Positions 17,770-25,155 of a stretch of 64,000 bases of DNA are shown here, one piece after another. The first letter of the stretch is position 1; every line of letters begins with the position of its first letter. The notes under the pieces were generated by a model. The model was not told where the DNA came from, did no database searches, and worked only from the letters and a program-made list of their open reading frames with translations. Origin of the DNA: Pseudoalteromonas flavipulchra NCIMB 2033 = ATCC BAA-314 (GTDB lineage Bacteria > Pseudomonadota > Gammaproteobacteria > Enterobacterales > Alteromonadaceae); NCBI GenBank assembly GCA_000814665.1, contig JWIH01000025.1:186001-250000 (forward strand), given 5' to 3'. Both the position numbers and the translations under genes were made by a program.

Positions 17770-18303
17770 ATGAGTCAAAGTAAAACCTCGACAATCGTTG
17801 TTGGTAAGCTTGGTGCTCCTTATGGCATCAAGGGTTGGCTTAAGGTGCATTCATTTACTGACGATCCCCAAGGGATCTTCGATTTCAGCCCATGGTTGAT
17901 AGGGCAACAAGGTAAATGGCAAAACCTTGAAGTGAGCGACTGGCGTCGTCACAACAAGGGATATATCGCTAAATTTGCACAGGTAAACGACAGAGACGAA
18001 GCAGTGGCTTATACCAATGCTGAAATCGCTGTTTATGCTGAGCAGCTTCCTGAATTACCTGAAGGGGAGTTTTATTGGCGAGATCTCATTGGCATGTCAG
18101 TAGTAACCGATAAAGGCTACGACTTAGGCATAGTTGATGACTTGATGGAGACTGGTTCAAATGACGTTTTGGTTGTGAAAGCAAACAAAAAAGATGCATT
18201 TGGCCAATCGGAAAGATTAATTCCATTCTTAACAGACTCTGTTATTTCGGATATTAATCATGACGAGAGAAAAATTACGGTAGATTGGGATCCAGCGTTT
18301 TAA
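17770..18303 (+). CDS. rimM: Ribosome maturation factor RimM
   Basis: The 177-residue protein has the N-terminal RimM beta-barrel (VGKLGAPYGIKGWLKVHSFTD) and the C-terminal PRC-barrel (EGEFYWRDLIGMSVV ... DVLVVK). It binds S19 and aids 30S head maturation. 17 bp after rpsP; its TAA stop overlaps the ATG of trmD by one base (TAATG). Confidence 0.97.
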   Translation: MSQSKTSTIVVGKLGAPYGIKGWLKVHSFTDDPQGIFDFSPWLIGQQGKWQNLEVSDWRRHNKGYIAKFAQVNDRDEAVAYTNAEIAVYAEQLPELPEGEFYWRDLIGMSVVTDKGYDLGIVDDLMETGSNDVLVVKANKKDAFGQSERLIPFLTDSVISDINHDERKITVDWDPAF

Positions 18304-19070
18304 TGAGCGATCAGCAAAAGCTATGGGTTGGAGTGGTTTCACTTTTTCCTGACATGTTTGATGCGATAACTCAGCAAGGCGTAACGGGTCGAGCTGTGAA
18401 AAACGGCTTGATTGAGTTTAATTGTTGGAACCCGAGAGACTACGCCACTGATAAACATAGAACCGTGGATGACCGCCCTTATGGTGGTGGCCCGGGAATG
18501 TTAATGATGGTTGAGCCTCTCAAAAAAGCTATTCTTGATGCCAAAGCGGCAGCAGGAGAAGGCGCTAAAGTAATTTATATGTCCCCTCAAGGGCGAAAGC
18601 TAGATCAACAAGGTGCGACTGAATTGGCGCACTCTGAAAAGTTGATTTTAGTAGCGGGTCGTTATGAAGGTATTGATGAGCGGATCATCGAGTCTTATAT
18701 AGACGAAGAGTGGTCCATCGGCGATTTTATACTGAGTGGTGGTGAGTTACCGGCCATGACATTAATCGATGCAGTAGCGCGATTAGTGCCAGGCGTACTA
18801 GGTCACAACCAATCAGCTGAACAAGATTCATTTTCGGATGGCTTGTTAGATTGTCCTCATTATACCCGGCCGGAAACATTGGATGATAAACAGGTGCCTG
18901 CTGTATTACTCAGCGGAAACCACCAAGAAATAGCCAAATGGCGCTTAAAGCAGTCTTTGGGTAGAACTTGGCAACGTCGTCCTGACTTGTTGCGTAACCT
19001 AGCTCTGACTGAGGAGCAGGCGGCATTACTTGCTGAATTTCAGCAAGAGAATGGCCAAGCTTGTGGCTAG
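18303..19070 (+). CDS. trmD: tRNA (guanine-37-N1)-methyltransferase
   Basis: The start is the ATG at 18303 overlapping the rimM stop. The 255-residue SPOUT methyltransferase begins MSDQQKLWVGVVSLFPDMF and carries 'YGGGPGMLMM', 'LILVAGRYEGIDERIIESYIDEEWSIGDFILSGGELPAM', which build the trefoil-knot S-adenosylmethionine site and the catalytic Asp. It makes m1G37 in tRNAs with G36 and prevents frameshifting. Confidence 0.97.
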   Translation: MSDQQKLWVGVVSLFPDMFDAITQQGVTGRAVKNGLIEFNCWNPRDYATDKHRTVDDRPYGGGPGMLMMVEPLKKAILDAKAAAGEGAKVIYMSPQGRKLDQQGATELAHSEKLILVAGRYEGIDERIIESYIDEEWSIGDFILSGGELPAMTLIDAVARLVPGVLGHNQSAEQDSFSDGLLDCPHYTRPETLDDKQVPAVLLSGNHQEIAKWRLKQSLGRTWQRRPDLLRNLALTEEQAALLAEFQQENGQACG

Positions 19071-19103
19071 AAGACAGTTACACCTAGGAATGTGAGAAAT
19101 AAA

Positions 19104-19463
19104 ATGGCAAAAGTAAACCAAAATATTATTAAAGAGCTTGAAGCTGAACAGCTTAAGCAAGACGTACCTGCGTTCGGCGCTGGTGATACAGTAGTTGTAC
19201 AGGTACGCGTAAAAGAAGGTAACAAAGAGCGTCTACAGGCCTTTGAAGGTGTTGTAATCGCTAAGCGTAACCGTGGTCTACACTCATCTTTCACTGTTCG
19301 TAAGATTTCAAGCGGTGAAGGTGTTGAGCGTGTATTCCAAACGCACAGCCCTCTTATCAGCAGCGTAGCAGTTAAGCGTCGTGGTGCGGTTCGTCGCGCT
19401 AAGCTTTACTACCTACGTGAGCGTTCTGGTAAATCTGCACGTATTAAAGAGAAACTTAACTAA
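19104..19463 (+). CDS. rplS: 50S ribosomal protein L19
   Basis: I use the ATG at 19104, giving 119 residues starting MAKVNQNIIKELEAEQLKQD; a GTG 12 bases upstream is in frame but would extend beyond the family N-terminus. Signatures 'RLQAFEGVVIAKRNRGLHSSFTVRKIS' are typical of L19. Last gene of the rpsP operon, with a strong terminator behind it. Confidence 0.97.
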   Translation: MAKVNQNIIKELEAEQLKQDVPAFGAGDTVVVQVRVKEGNKERLQAFEGVVIAKRNRGLHSSFTVRKISSGEGVERVFQTHSPLISSVAVKRRGAVRRAKLYYLRERSGKSARIKEKLN

Positions 19464-19487
19464 TACGTCGCATTTATCAAATGCAGA

Positions 19488-19523
19488 TAAAACAGGCCGC
19501 TTTATGCGGCCTGTTTTGGTTTT
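19488..19523 (+). terminator. Terminator of the rpsP-rplS operon
   Basis: AAAACAGGCCGC / GCGGCCTGTTTT with a 5-nt loop, followed by GGTTTT. Confidence 0.92.
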
Positions 19524-19654
19524 ATCCCTCTCATTATTTCCATTCTGTGAATACTCACTGACATCTCAGGCGTCTTGTCACGATATTTTCATGGTTGCTT
19601 ACTTTTAAAGCTGCGTACTTCTTGTTAGACTCGGTGTATTATTTAATTTACTAC

Positions 19655-19672
19655 TGTATATATAAGTTTACA
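19655..19672 (+). promoter_or_regulatory. TyrR box overlapping the tyrA translation start region
   Basis: TGTATATATAAGTTTACA matches the TyrR consensus TGTAAA-N6-TTTACA at 11 of 12 defined bases and ends two bases before the tyrA ATG. This position would block the ribosome-binding region of the DNA template or polymerase escape, and fits repression by TyrR with tyrosine. Confidence 0.7.
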
Positions 19673-19674
19673 TC

Positions 19675-20823
19675 ATGAATGGGGCTAACGATTTAGAAGC
19701 AATACGCGTTGCAATAGATGATTGCGATAGTGAGCTTGTCGCGCTACTTGCAAAGCGCAAAGCATTGACCGAACAGGTTGGAAAAATAAAACAGCAAAAG
19801 GGCGCACCGCTACATGTGCCGAAGCGCGAAGCGGAGTTGATCAAAGCCCGGCGCGCAGAAGCTGATGCCAAAGGGGTAAATCCTGATTTAGTCGAAGATA
19901 TTCTGCGTCGTATGATGCGAGAAGCCTACGAAAACCAACAAAGTGAACTTGCCTGTGCTGCACCAAAAATGTCTCCGGTTGTTATTGTCGGTGGTCAAGG
20001 CGCCATGGGTAAACTGTTTGCGAAACAGTTTAGGCGCTCAGGCTACGAAGTACGCATTTTAGACAAAGACAATCAATCACAGGCTACTGAGCTACTGAGT
20101 GATGCTAAGTTAGTATTGGTGAGCGTTCCTATCAATGCCTTTGAGCAGGTTATTAATGCGCTACCAACGCTGCCTGATGACTGTATTCTTGCTGATATTA
20201 CCTCTGTGAAGCAAGCCCCGCTCAAAGTACTAATGAACAAGCACAACGGCCCTGTGGTCGGTCTACACCCTATGTTTGGTCCAGATATATCTCATTGGGT
20301 TAAGCAAACTGTCGTGGTGTGCGAAGGACGTATGCCAAAGCAATGTGAAGGATTAATCAAACAACTAAAGATCTGGGGCAGCCAGTTGGTACCCATGGAC
20401 GCTAAAAAACACGACCAATCCATGCAGATCATTCAGGTAATGCGCCACTTAACCACGTTTGTGTATGGGCAGTTTTTATCTAAGCAGTGCCATTCATTAA
20501 AAGAGCTAAGAAGCTGTTCATCGCCTATCTACCAATTAGAGCTGATGATGGTGGGACGGCTGTTTGCACAATCCCCTGAACTTTATTCAGATATTATGCT
20601 CGCGCAATTTAATGATGTAGAAGGGTTATTGGCAAGCTATCAAGATACCTTTGAGCAGACATTGGCCAAGCTACAACAAGGCGACAAAGAAGGCCTAATG
20701 CAATCTTTCTCACAAGCCAAACATTATTTCTCAGAAAGTGCGAAACACTTCCTATCACAAAGCCGAGGCCTGCTTAACAAAGCCAATGACGCTAAAGTGT
20801 TGGATTATGAGGAAAGTATTTAG
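19675..20823 (+). CDS. tyrA: Bifunctional chorismate mutase / prephenate dehydrogenase
   Basis: The 382-residue protein has an AroQ chorismate mutase domain (residues about 4-90, with 'LLAKRKALTEQVGKIKQQ' and 'MREAYE') fused to an NAD-dependent prephenate dehydrogenase (VVIVGGQGAMGKLFAKQFRRSGYEV, then 'GLHPMFGPD'). It makes 4-hydroxyphenylpyruvate for tyrosine. Monocistronic, separate from pheA (44842-45996). Its 3' end marks the left boundary of the cassette array. A TyrR box precedes it. Confidence 0.97.
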   Translation: MNGANDLEAIRVAIDDCDSELVALLAKRKALTEQVGKIKQQKGAPLHVPKREAELIKARRAEADAKGVNPDLVEDILRRMMREAYENQQSELACAAPKMSPVVIVGGQGAMGKLFAKQFRRSGYEVRILDKDNQSQATELLSDAKLVLVSVPINAFEQVINALPTLPDDCILADITSVKQAPLKVLMNKHNGPVVGLHPMFGPDISHWVKQTVVVCEGRMPKQCEGLIKQLKIWGSQLVPMDAKKHDQSMQIIQVMRHLTTFVYGQFLSKQCHSLKELRSCSSPIYQLELMMVGRLFAQSPELYSDIMLAQFNDVEGLLASYQDTFEQTLAKLQQGDKEGLMQSFSQAKHYFSESAKHFLSQSRGLLNKANDAKVLDYEESI

Positions 20824-20889
20824 CGCCAAGTTATGCCTCCTACATCACAGTGCGAATAGTGTTGTGGGAGTGACTTTACGCCACGATTT

Positions 20890-20919
20890 TACGTAGGTCG
20901 CCATTTATGGCGACAAATA
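20890..20919 (+). repeat. Palindromic array element, copy 1
   Basis: Contains the 18-bp palindrome GTCGCCATTTATGGCGAC inside a conserved 30-bp sequence. Five copies occur in the window (also 22931, 23122, 26181, 26992), all within the cassette array and all in the same orientation. Confidence 0.9.
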
Positions 20920-20980
20920 ACCTTAACGAGCCAACAGAAAGCCCGGATAGAGCACCCCTCGCATGTAGCAAGTGATTTGT

Positions 20981-21104
20981 GTGTTGAAATTATAATCTTT
21001 GACTGGTAACTTACTAAAATAACTAAATAAAGTTAGCTAGATAGTTGTTGCTTATTTACTTGTGGATAAGAGAGATATTCAAGAATTGATGCGAATGAGC
21101 TGTT
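20981..21104 (+). repeat. attI-like 124-bp repeat, copy A
   Basis: A 124-bp sequence from GTGTTGAAAT to GAGCTGTT, present three times with exactly the same length (also 23295-23418 and 27136-27259). Homology stops at the GTT triplet and unrelated sequence with a cassette gene follows, as expected for an integron attI site where cassettes join at GTT. It is not an extended palindrome, unlike attC. The upstream 60 bases are partly shared with copy C. Confidence 0.6.
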
Positions 21105-21122
21105 AGCACTCGAGGGGGAATT

Positions 21123-21494
21123 ATGAGTAAATTTTTAAATTCGGTTGCCTTGCTACCAATGCTCGGTTTCGTTTTTACTATGATTTATAGTTTTATTGCA
21201 AAGGAAGAAGTTTATACAAATCACCACTGGTTTGTTATTGCCTTAGTTTCACTCCAAGCTACCGCTGAGCGTCTTAAAAATGTAAATTCAGTAAGCACGA
21301 TGATTTTTGTTTCTAGTATTCTTGCAAACATATTATTACTTATAGCATGTGAGTTTGATTTAAAAATTACTCCAGCTACTTTTGTACTTTTCTTAGGTTA
21401 TTTAAGTATTGGTTCTTTAGCTGTAATGGGTAATTTGGCAATGAATTGGTGCAAGCAATTAAGTGCTAACAAGGCCGTAGAGTCGGATTCGTAA
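21123..21494 (+). CDS. Cassette 1: small membrane protein, unknown function
   Basis: The 123-residue protein begins MSKFLNSVALLPMLGFVFTM with GAGGGGG upstream of the ATG. Four hydrophobic segments are visible (about 7-25, 35-50, 60-78, 85-105), so it is an integral inner-membrane protein. I do not recognise a family. The gene starts 18 bp after an attI-like repeat, and its TAA stop is the first part of an attC-like site: the layout of a first integron cassette. Confidence 0.65.
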   Translation: MSKFLNSVALLPMLGFVFTMIYSFIAKEEVYTNHHWFVIALVSLQATAERLKNVNSVSTMIFVSSILANILLLIACEFDLKITPATFVLFLGYLSIGSLAVMGNLAMNWCKQLSANKAVESDS

Positions 21495-21564
21495 CAGTTG
21501 GATCGGTTCCGCTTTGCTTCATATTATAGCCAACAATCACTTACCGATTAAGGCTGCGTTATGT
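21491..21564 (+). other. attC-like site of cassette 1
   Basis: Starts at the stop codon (GTAACAG) and ends with CTGCGTTATG. ATCGGT (21511) and ACCGAT (21544) form the outer arm; 'TATAGCCAAC' is shared with the site at 27624-27715. Confidence 0.5.
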
Positions 21565-21588
21565 GCCAGTGCAATATTAGAGGTCGTA

Positions 21589-22032
21589 TTGAGTTTTAGT
21601 ATTAAGTCTAAGTTGCTGATCAGCGCAGGGGCAATTGCTTCAGTTTCCGCCATTTGGCACCTTCTTTGTATTCTCGGTGGACCTAATTGGTTTGCATTTG
21701 CTCGTGCACCTCAACCGATCATAGACTCTGCGGTTCAAGGTACTTTGCTCGCTCCTATTGGCACTGTAATCGTTGCAGGTTTAATGTTTACTTGCTCTGT
21801 TTTTGCTTTTTCTGCGGTTGGTTTAATTCGTAAAGTACCTTTACTGAAATCGGCTCTAATTATCATAGCAACCCTTTGCATTTTGCGCGGTTTAATTGCT
21901 ATCCCAACATTTATAACTTCTTCGGGCTTTGATATTTGGCAAATTGTAGCAAGCACAGTTTGGTTTTATGTTGGTGTTTGTTTTATGGTTGGCAGTTTAG
22001 AGCAATATAGGCCTGGTAATTCAGGCACATAA
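21589..22032 (+). CDS. Cassette 2: four-helix membrane protein, unknown function
   Basis: The open frame extends upstream into the preceding attC-like site, so I place the start at the TTG at 21589, with GAGG 5 nt upstream, giving 147 residues. Four transmembrane segments are visible. The 'LGGPNWFAFARAP' segment after the first helix resembles a small uncharacterised integral-membrane family found in proteobacterial cassettes and plasmids (from memory, not searched). The TAA stop opens the next attC-like site. Confidence 0.55.
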   Translation: MSFSIKSKLLISAGAIASVSAIWHLLCILGGPNWFAFARAPQPIIDSAVQGTLLAPIGTVIVAGLMFTCSVFAFSAVGLIRKVPLLKSALIIIATLCILRGLIAIPTFITSSGFDIWQIVASTVWFYVGVCFMVGSLEQYRPGNSGT

Positions 22033-22127
22033 CAAGCTCATCAAAGATGGCGTCTGAAGCGTGGCAGGCACTCATTTTTCACTAATTTTAGCCAAACTTA
22101 ATACGTCCCATATTGCGGCGTAATGCG
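22030..22127 (+). other. attC-like site of cassette 2
   Basis: Begins at the stop codon (TAACAAG) and ends TTGCGGCGTAATGCG. The arms GATGGCGTCTGAAGCGTGGC and GCCAAACTTAATACGTCCCA can pair imperfectly with unpaired bases, the form expected of an attC folded strand. It shares 'CACTAATTTTAGCC' with the sites after cassettes 5 and 6. Confidence 0.5.
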
Positions 22128-22152
22128 AACTAATCGGAAAACGGAGCTTTTA

Positions 22153-22620
22153 ATGAGAAAATATATATTCGTCGCACTAACAATTTTTGTTTCAGCTTCT
22201 TTGACTGCTAAAGAAGAAAAAGTAGACCTAAAAGAACTTGCTCAAAAATACTTTGATACTATGGTCGCAACTCAATCCCCAGAAGCGACCGAAAAAGAGC
22301 TTGAGGATCATCTTAAACTGCTTACTGATGATGTTGGTCATTCACACCTTCCTTGGGTAACCGATGACTCCCGTTTACCAGACGGTAAAGATGCAATGAG
22401 AAAAGGGATGACTTTTTATCTTGGCTCTCATACAAAATATAGTGCAGAGTTATTAGACGTATTTACTTTTAACCACTCTGCAATTGCTATCAGATATAAA
22501 AATTACGCTAAAGGTATTCACCCTCAAAATAACCAGCCAATTGAATATAGCCAAGTAATGATGGAAGTGCTGGAGATTGAAAATGGCAAAATAGCGGTGA
22601 TCAGAAAATATCACGAGTAA
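22153..22620 (+). CDS. Cassette 3: secreted NTF2/SnoaL-like protein
   Basis: Start ATG at 22153 with CGGAG 6 nt upstream (an upstream in-frame start at 22123 lies in the attC-like site). The 155-residue protein has a signal peptide (MRKYIFVALTIFVSASLTA) and a mature domain with the alternating pattern of the NTF2-like/SnoaL superfamily: 'HLKLLTDDVGHSHLPW', 'DGKDAMRKGMTFYLG', 'VLEIENGKIAVIRKYHE'. These are small ligand-binding or isomerase-type folds. A periplasmic location is expected; substrate unknown. No clear attC follows; instead a hairpin at 22632-22653. Confidence 0.65.
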   Translation: MRKYIFVALTIFVSASLTAKEEKVDLKELAQKYFDTMVATQSPEATEKELEDHLKLLTDDVGHSHLPWVTDDSRLPDGKDAMRKGMTFYLGSHTKYSAELLDVFTFNHSAIAIRYKNYAKGIHPQNNQPIEYSQVMMEVLEIENGKIAVIRKYHE

Positions 22621-22631
22621 AATCCACACAA

Positions 22632-22653
22632 TACCTATGAACTTTCATAGGTA
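22632..22653. terminator. Hairpin after cassette 3
   Basis: TACCTATGAA / TTCATAGGTA is a short perfect inverted repeat 12 bp after the stop, followed by AAAATAAG. It lacks a T-run on the plus strand. Confidence 0.4.
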
Positions 22654-22930
22654 AAATAAGCATAATGGATCTTTTTAGCAACTAACCTGTATCGGCGATT
22701 TTTCAAGCTATTCAACTTCACTATGTCGAATTAGCCACTAAAACCTTTAACGGCAAACACATATAGAAGCGTTACCCCGCAATCTCTTAATGCGATCTCA
22801 GAGCAGCAAACAGAGTGTGAGTATTTACTATATAGGCTTGCTGATTTTTTCGCTTAAGTTCGACTCCGTGAAATAAATTTGAGGTGGGTGTCAGCGATTT
22901 CTTTTAAATTAAATTGATTTTAGGAGCGAC

Positions 22931-22960
22931 TACGTAGGTCGCCATTTATGGCGACAAATA
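22931..22960 (+). repeat. Palindromic array element, copy 2
   Basis: Identical in its 30-bp core to copy 1, inside tandem unit 1. Confidence 0.9.
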
Positions 22961-23121
22961 GCTTAGGTGCTGAGACTAAAGAGCTTTGTTTGAAGTCCTA
23001 GCCTGATGAAGCGAAGTATCAATAACATCCGTGACTATTTGCATCAATGCTGATGATGCAGCTCGAAATTTGAGGTAGGTGTCATCGATTTCTTTTAAAT
23101 TAAATTGATTTCAGGAGCGAC

Positions 23122-23151
23122 TACGTAGGTCGCCATTTATGGCGACAAATA
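23122..23151 (+). repeat. Palindromic array element, copy 3
   Basis: Identical in its 30-bp core to copy 2, inside tandem unit 2. Confidence 0.9.
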
Positions 23152-23294
23152 GCTTAGGTGCTGAGACTAAAGAGCTTTGTTTGAAGTCCTAGTCTGATGA
23201 AGCGAAGTATCAATAACATCCGTGACTACCTGTATCAATGCTGATGATGCTGTTCCAAATTGGAGGTGGATGTCAGCGACTACTTTTAAATTGC

Positions 23295-23418
23295 GTGTTG
23301 AAATAATAACCATTGACTGATAACTTACTAAAATTATTAGATAAAGTTAGCTTGAATGTTGCGTTTATTTCTCTTGTGGGTTATTGAGATATTCAAGAAT
23401 TCGCGTTAATGAGCTGTT
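23295..23418 (+). repeat. attI-like 124-bp repeat, copy B
   Basis: Same 124-bp length and same end GAGCTGTT as copies A and C, more diverged in the centre. It directly follows the 191-bp tandem repeat and precedes cassette 4. Confidence 0.6.
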
Positions 23419-23454
23419 ATGTTTCAGGTTCAAGTTTCGTAAAATGAGGTAGAT

Positions 23455-23913
23455 ATGGCGTATTGGCGTATGCAGTTACACCCGGATGATTCTGGGAATT
23501 CAGCTTTTCATTCCGCACAGAGTTTATCCGCAGGATTTATTGGTTTAGATTTTGCTGATCGCGTAGGGGATTTAGAGTTTGAAGAATTGGAGAAGATCCC
23601 TCAACACCAAAGAGATTATGTCGCTTTTGCAAACCAAATGAAGGTCGGTGATAAAGTTCTGATTATCTCTCACCACTTTCCATTTGCAGTTTGCACTATA
23701 TCGGGTGGTTACAACTATATAAAAAATCCAGTACCAGAGTTGGGTGTATGGTTTCGACATTTCCGAAGAGTAGACAACGTGAAGTATTTTGCTGACTTTA
23801 AAACCAATGCAAAAGCTTGGCAGCAAATCAAAATGACAGACACAATTTCTCCACTTGTTAACGAAGGGACTTTATCACTGAATCTAATTCGTGAGATGTA
23901 CCCTGAAACATAA
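23455..23913 (+). CDS. Cassette 4: PUA/EVE-like domain protein, unknown function
   Basis: The 152-residue protein begins MAYWRMQLHPDD with GAGG upstream. The pattern of a Trp/Arg start, 'MKVGDKVLIISHHFPFAVCTISGGYNY' and 'GVWFRHFRRVDNVKYFADF' resembles PUA-like (EVE/ASCH-type) domains that recognise modified bases and that also occur as recognition modules of restriction enzymes; this is a fold-level resemblance only. No nuclease motif is present. The stop codon lies at the left end of a Vibrio-type attC. Confidence 0.6.
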   Translation: MAYWRMQLHPDDSGNSAFHSAQSLSAGFIGLDFADRVGDLEFEELEKIPQHQRDYVAFANQMKVGDKVLIISHHFPFAVCTISGGYNYIKNPVPELGVWFRHFRRVDNVKYFADFKTNAKAWQQIKMTDTISPLVNEGTLSLNLIREMYPET

Positions 23914-24023
23914 ACTGTTTAAGAGTGATCCGCAACGCGTGGCATTTTTACTATTCGTTGCATTGAGTCTTTAAGGTGGTGTGCGGGAGCTTCGGTTATG
24001 CGTTGCTCATACCTTAACAGAGC
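23911..24023 (+). other. Vibrio-type attC site of cassette 4
   Basis: Starts at the stop codon of cassette 4 and matches, from memory, the repeats of Vibrio superintegrons: 'AACTGTTTAAGAGTGAT', 'CGCAACGCGTGGCATTTTT', 'TTTAAGGTGG', and 'GCGTTGCTCATACCTTAACAGAGC' in order. The start TAAACTG lacks two bases relative to the usual TAACAAACTG, so the left core is damaged. Confidence 0.75.
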
Positions 24024-24040
24024 ACGAGGCAAGTAGATTT

Positions 24041-24517
24041 ATGCAAATTCATTCAATCGATAGAAGGTCTAATGTTGAACTAGAACTGTCATTTTTCGGT
24101 TATGCTGACGATGAAGAGTGGGTTAAGGAAGTTGGCGTTTATTCGAAGATACAAAGTACTCATTCCTTATCTAATCTGGCGTTTAAGGCATACTTATCTA
24201 GTTCTCATGATGACGAAATAGCGCAACTCTTAAATGCACTGAGTTCTCTTTACGACACCAGAACTGGCGAGGCGCAATTATTATTGCGTGGTGCAGCTGA
24301 AGATACCTACGACGACCGTGAGTTAAAACTAAGGTTTTACTCTCTATCGTCATTGGGGCATCTAGCAGTTGAAGTCACTCACTCGGGTAGTGAGCGCTAT
24401 AGTAATACTGAAACGCTTGATTTCAAAACGAAAGCGACTTTTGAGATTGATGCAGAATTGCTTCAAGAACTAAGGTTGTGGCTGACGGGAAAGCACGCAG
24501 CTTGTTTGCTTGCCTAA
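24041..24517 (+). CDS. Cassette 5: hypothetical cytosolic protein
   Basis: The start is the ATG at 24041, after the attC (an upstream in-frame start at 23981 is inside it); GAGG lies 11 nt before. The 158-residue protein is acidic and rich in beta-type alternation (VELELSFFGYAD, RELKLRFYSLSSLGHLAVEVTH) with an amphipathic C-terminal helix (AELLQELRLWLTG). This pattern recalls WapI/DUF6228-type immunity proteins, but I do not recognise the family. No signal peptide. Confidence 0.55.
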   Translation: MQIHSIDRRSNVELELSFFGYADDEEWVKEVGVYSKIQSTHSLSNLAFKAYLSSSHDDEIAQLLNALSSLYDTRTGEAQLLLRGAAEDTYDDRELKLRFYSLSSLGHLAVEVTHSGSERYSNTETLDFKTKATFEIDAELLQELRLWLTGKHAACLLA

Positions 24518-24610
24518 AAAGAAATCAAAAGCAGAAGGCCAAAAGTTGTCTACTATTCGTTCATCACTGATTTTAGCCAATTACTTCCTGCTGTTTATGC
24601 AGGCGTGAGC
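24515..24610 (+). other. attC-like site of cassette 5
   Basis: Begins at the stop codon. AGCAGAAG (24551) and CTTCCTGCT pair with one bulged base, and 'CATCACTGATTTTAGCCAA' is shared with the sites after cassettes 2 and 6. Core triplets are degenerate. Confidence 0.45.
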
Positions 24611-24625
24611 CCAAAGGAGTAAAAA

Positions 24626-25069
24626 TTGACGATAAGGAACTATTCAGAGGATGACTTTCGGTCCATTGAAGAAATATACAATCGCTCTAAATTAGACGAA
24701 CTGAAAAATGAGGATGCGACGTTTATCTTATTACCTTTGTCAGAGGATAAAACACGAAACGAACAGTTATTCGAATCTCAAATCTTTGTATATGAACTAG
24801 AGTCTGTCGTTGCATTTTGCGCCATCTTTAAGTCAGAAATTAGGGCGTTATTTGTGCACCCTAGTCATCGAGGACGCGGAATTGGTAAAGACCTACTTGA
24901 ACATTTACTTTCTCTTTCTTCACGAAAAATTAGTTTGTATGTTGCAGCTTCGAATTTTTCGGCAAAGGAAATGTATAAAAAGTTTGGTTTCGTGGTTACA
25001 GATACATTTGAAACCACCTACAACTCCGTAGCTGTAACAGCCAATAAAATGGTAAGAGATAACGGATAA
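24626..25069 (+). CDS. Cassette 6: GNAT family N-acetyltransferase
   Basis: Start TTG at 24626 with AAAGGAG 7 nt upstream; the product begins MTIRNYSEDDFRSIEEIYNRS. The 147-residue protein has the GNAT fold, with motif A 'IRALFVHPSHRGRGIGKDLLEHLL' binding acetyl-CoA and motif B 'SLYVAASNFSAKEMYKKFGFVV'. The acceptor substrate is unknown. GNAT genes are among the commonest integron cargoes. The stop codon opens the next attC-like site. Confidence 0.85.
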   Translation: MTIRNYSEDDFRSIEEIYNRSKLDELKNEDATFILLPLSEDKTRNEQLFESQIFVYELESVVAFCAIFKSEIRALFVHPSHRGRGIGKDLLEHLLSLSSRKISLYVAASNFSAKEMYKKFGFVVTDTFETTYNSVAVTANKMVRDNG

Positions 25070-25147
25070 CAAGTTACTCAAAAAGAGCTAAACACCTGGT
25101 TTTCGCTCTTTCGTCACGAATTTTAGCTCAGGCTTGATACCGCACGG
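25067..25147 (+). other. attC-like site of cassette 6
   Basis: Starts TAACAAG at the stop codon. GAGCTAAA / TTTAGCTC form a perfect 8-bp arm, and 'CGTCACGAATTTTAGC' is shared with the cassette 2 and 5 sites. Confidence 0.5.
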
Positions 25148-25155
25148 AGACATGT

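Larger units (their letters stand above)
22881..23290 (+). repeat. 191-bp tandem repeat (two full units plus a partial third)
   Basis: Units start at 22881, 23072 and 23263 (GAGGTGG/GAGGTAGG/GAGGTGG) with an exact 191-bp period. Units 1 and 2 are nearly identical and each contains one palindromic array element; the third stops after about 28 bp and runs into attI-like copy B. This explains most of the 834-bp gene-free stretch 22621-23454, in which I see no plausible coding frame. Confidence 0.85.

Noticed and set aside
22881..23290. Direct repeats considered as a CRISPR array
   Set aside because: The period is 191 bp with whole-unit identity, no short repeats with unique spacers, and no cas genes.
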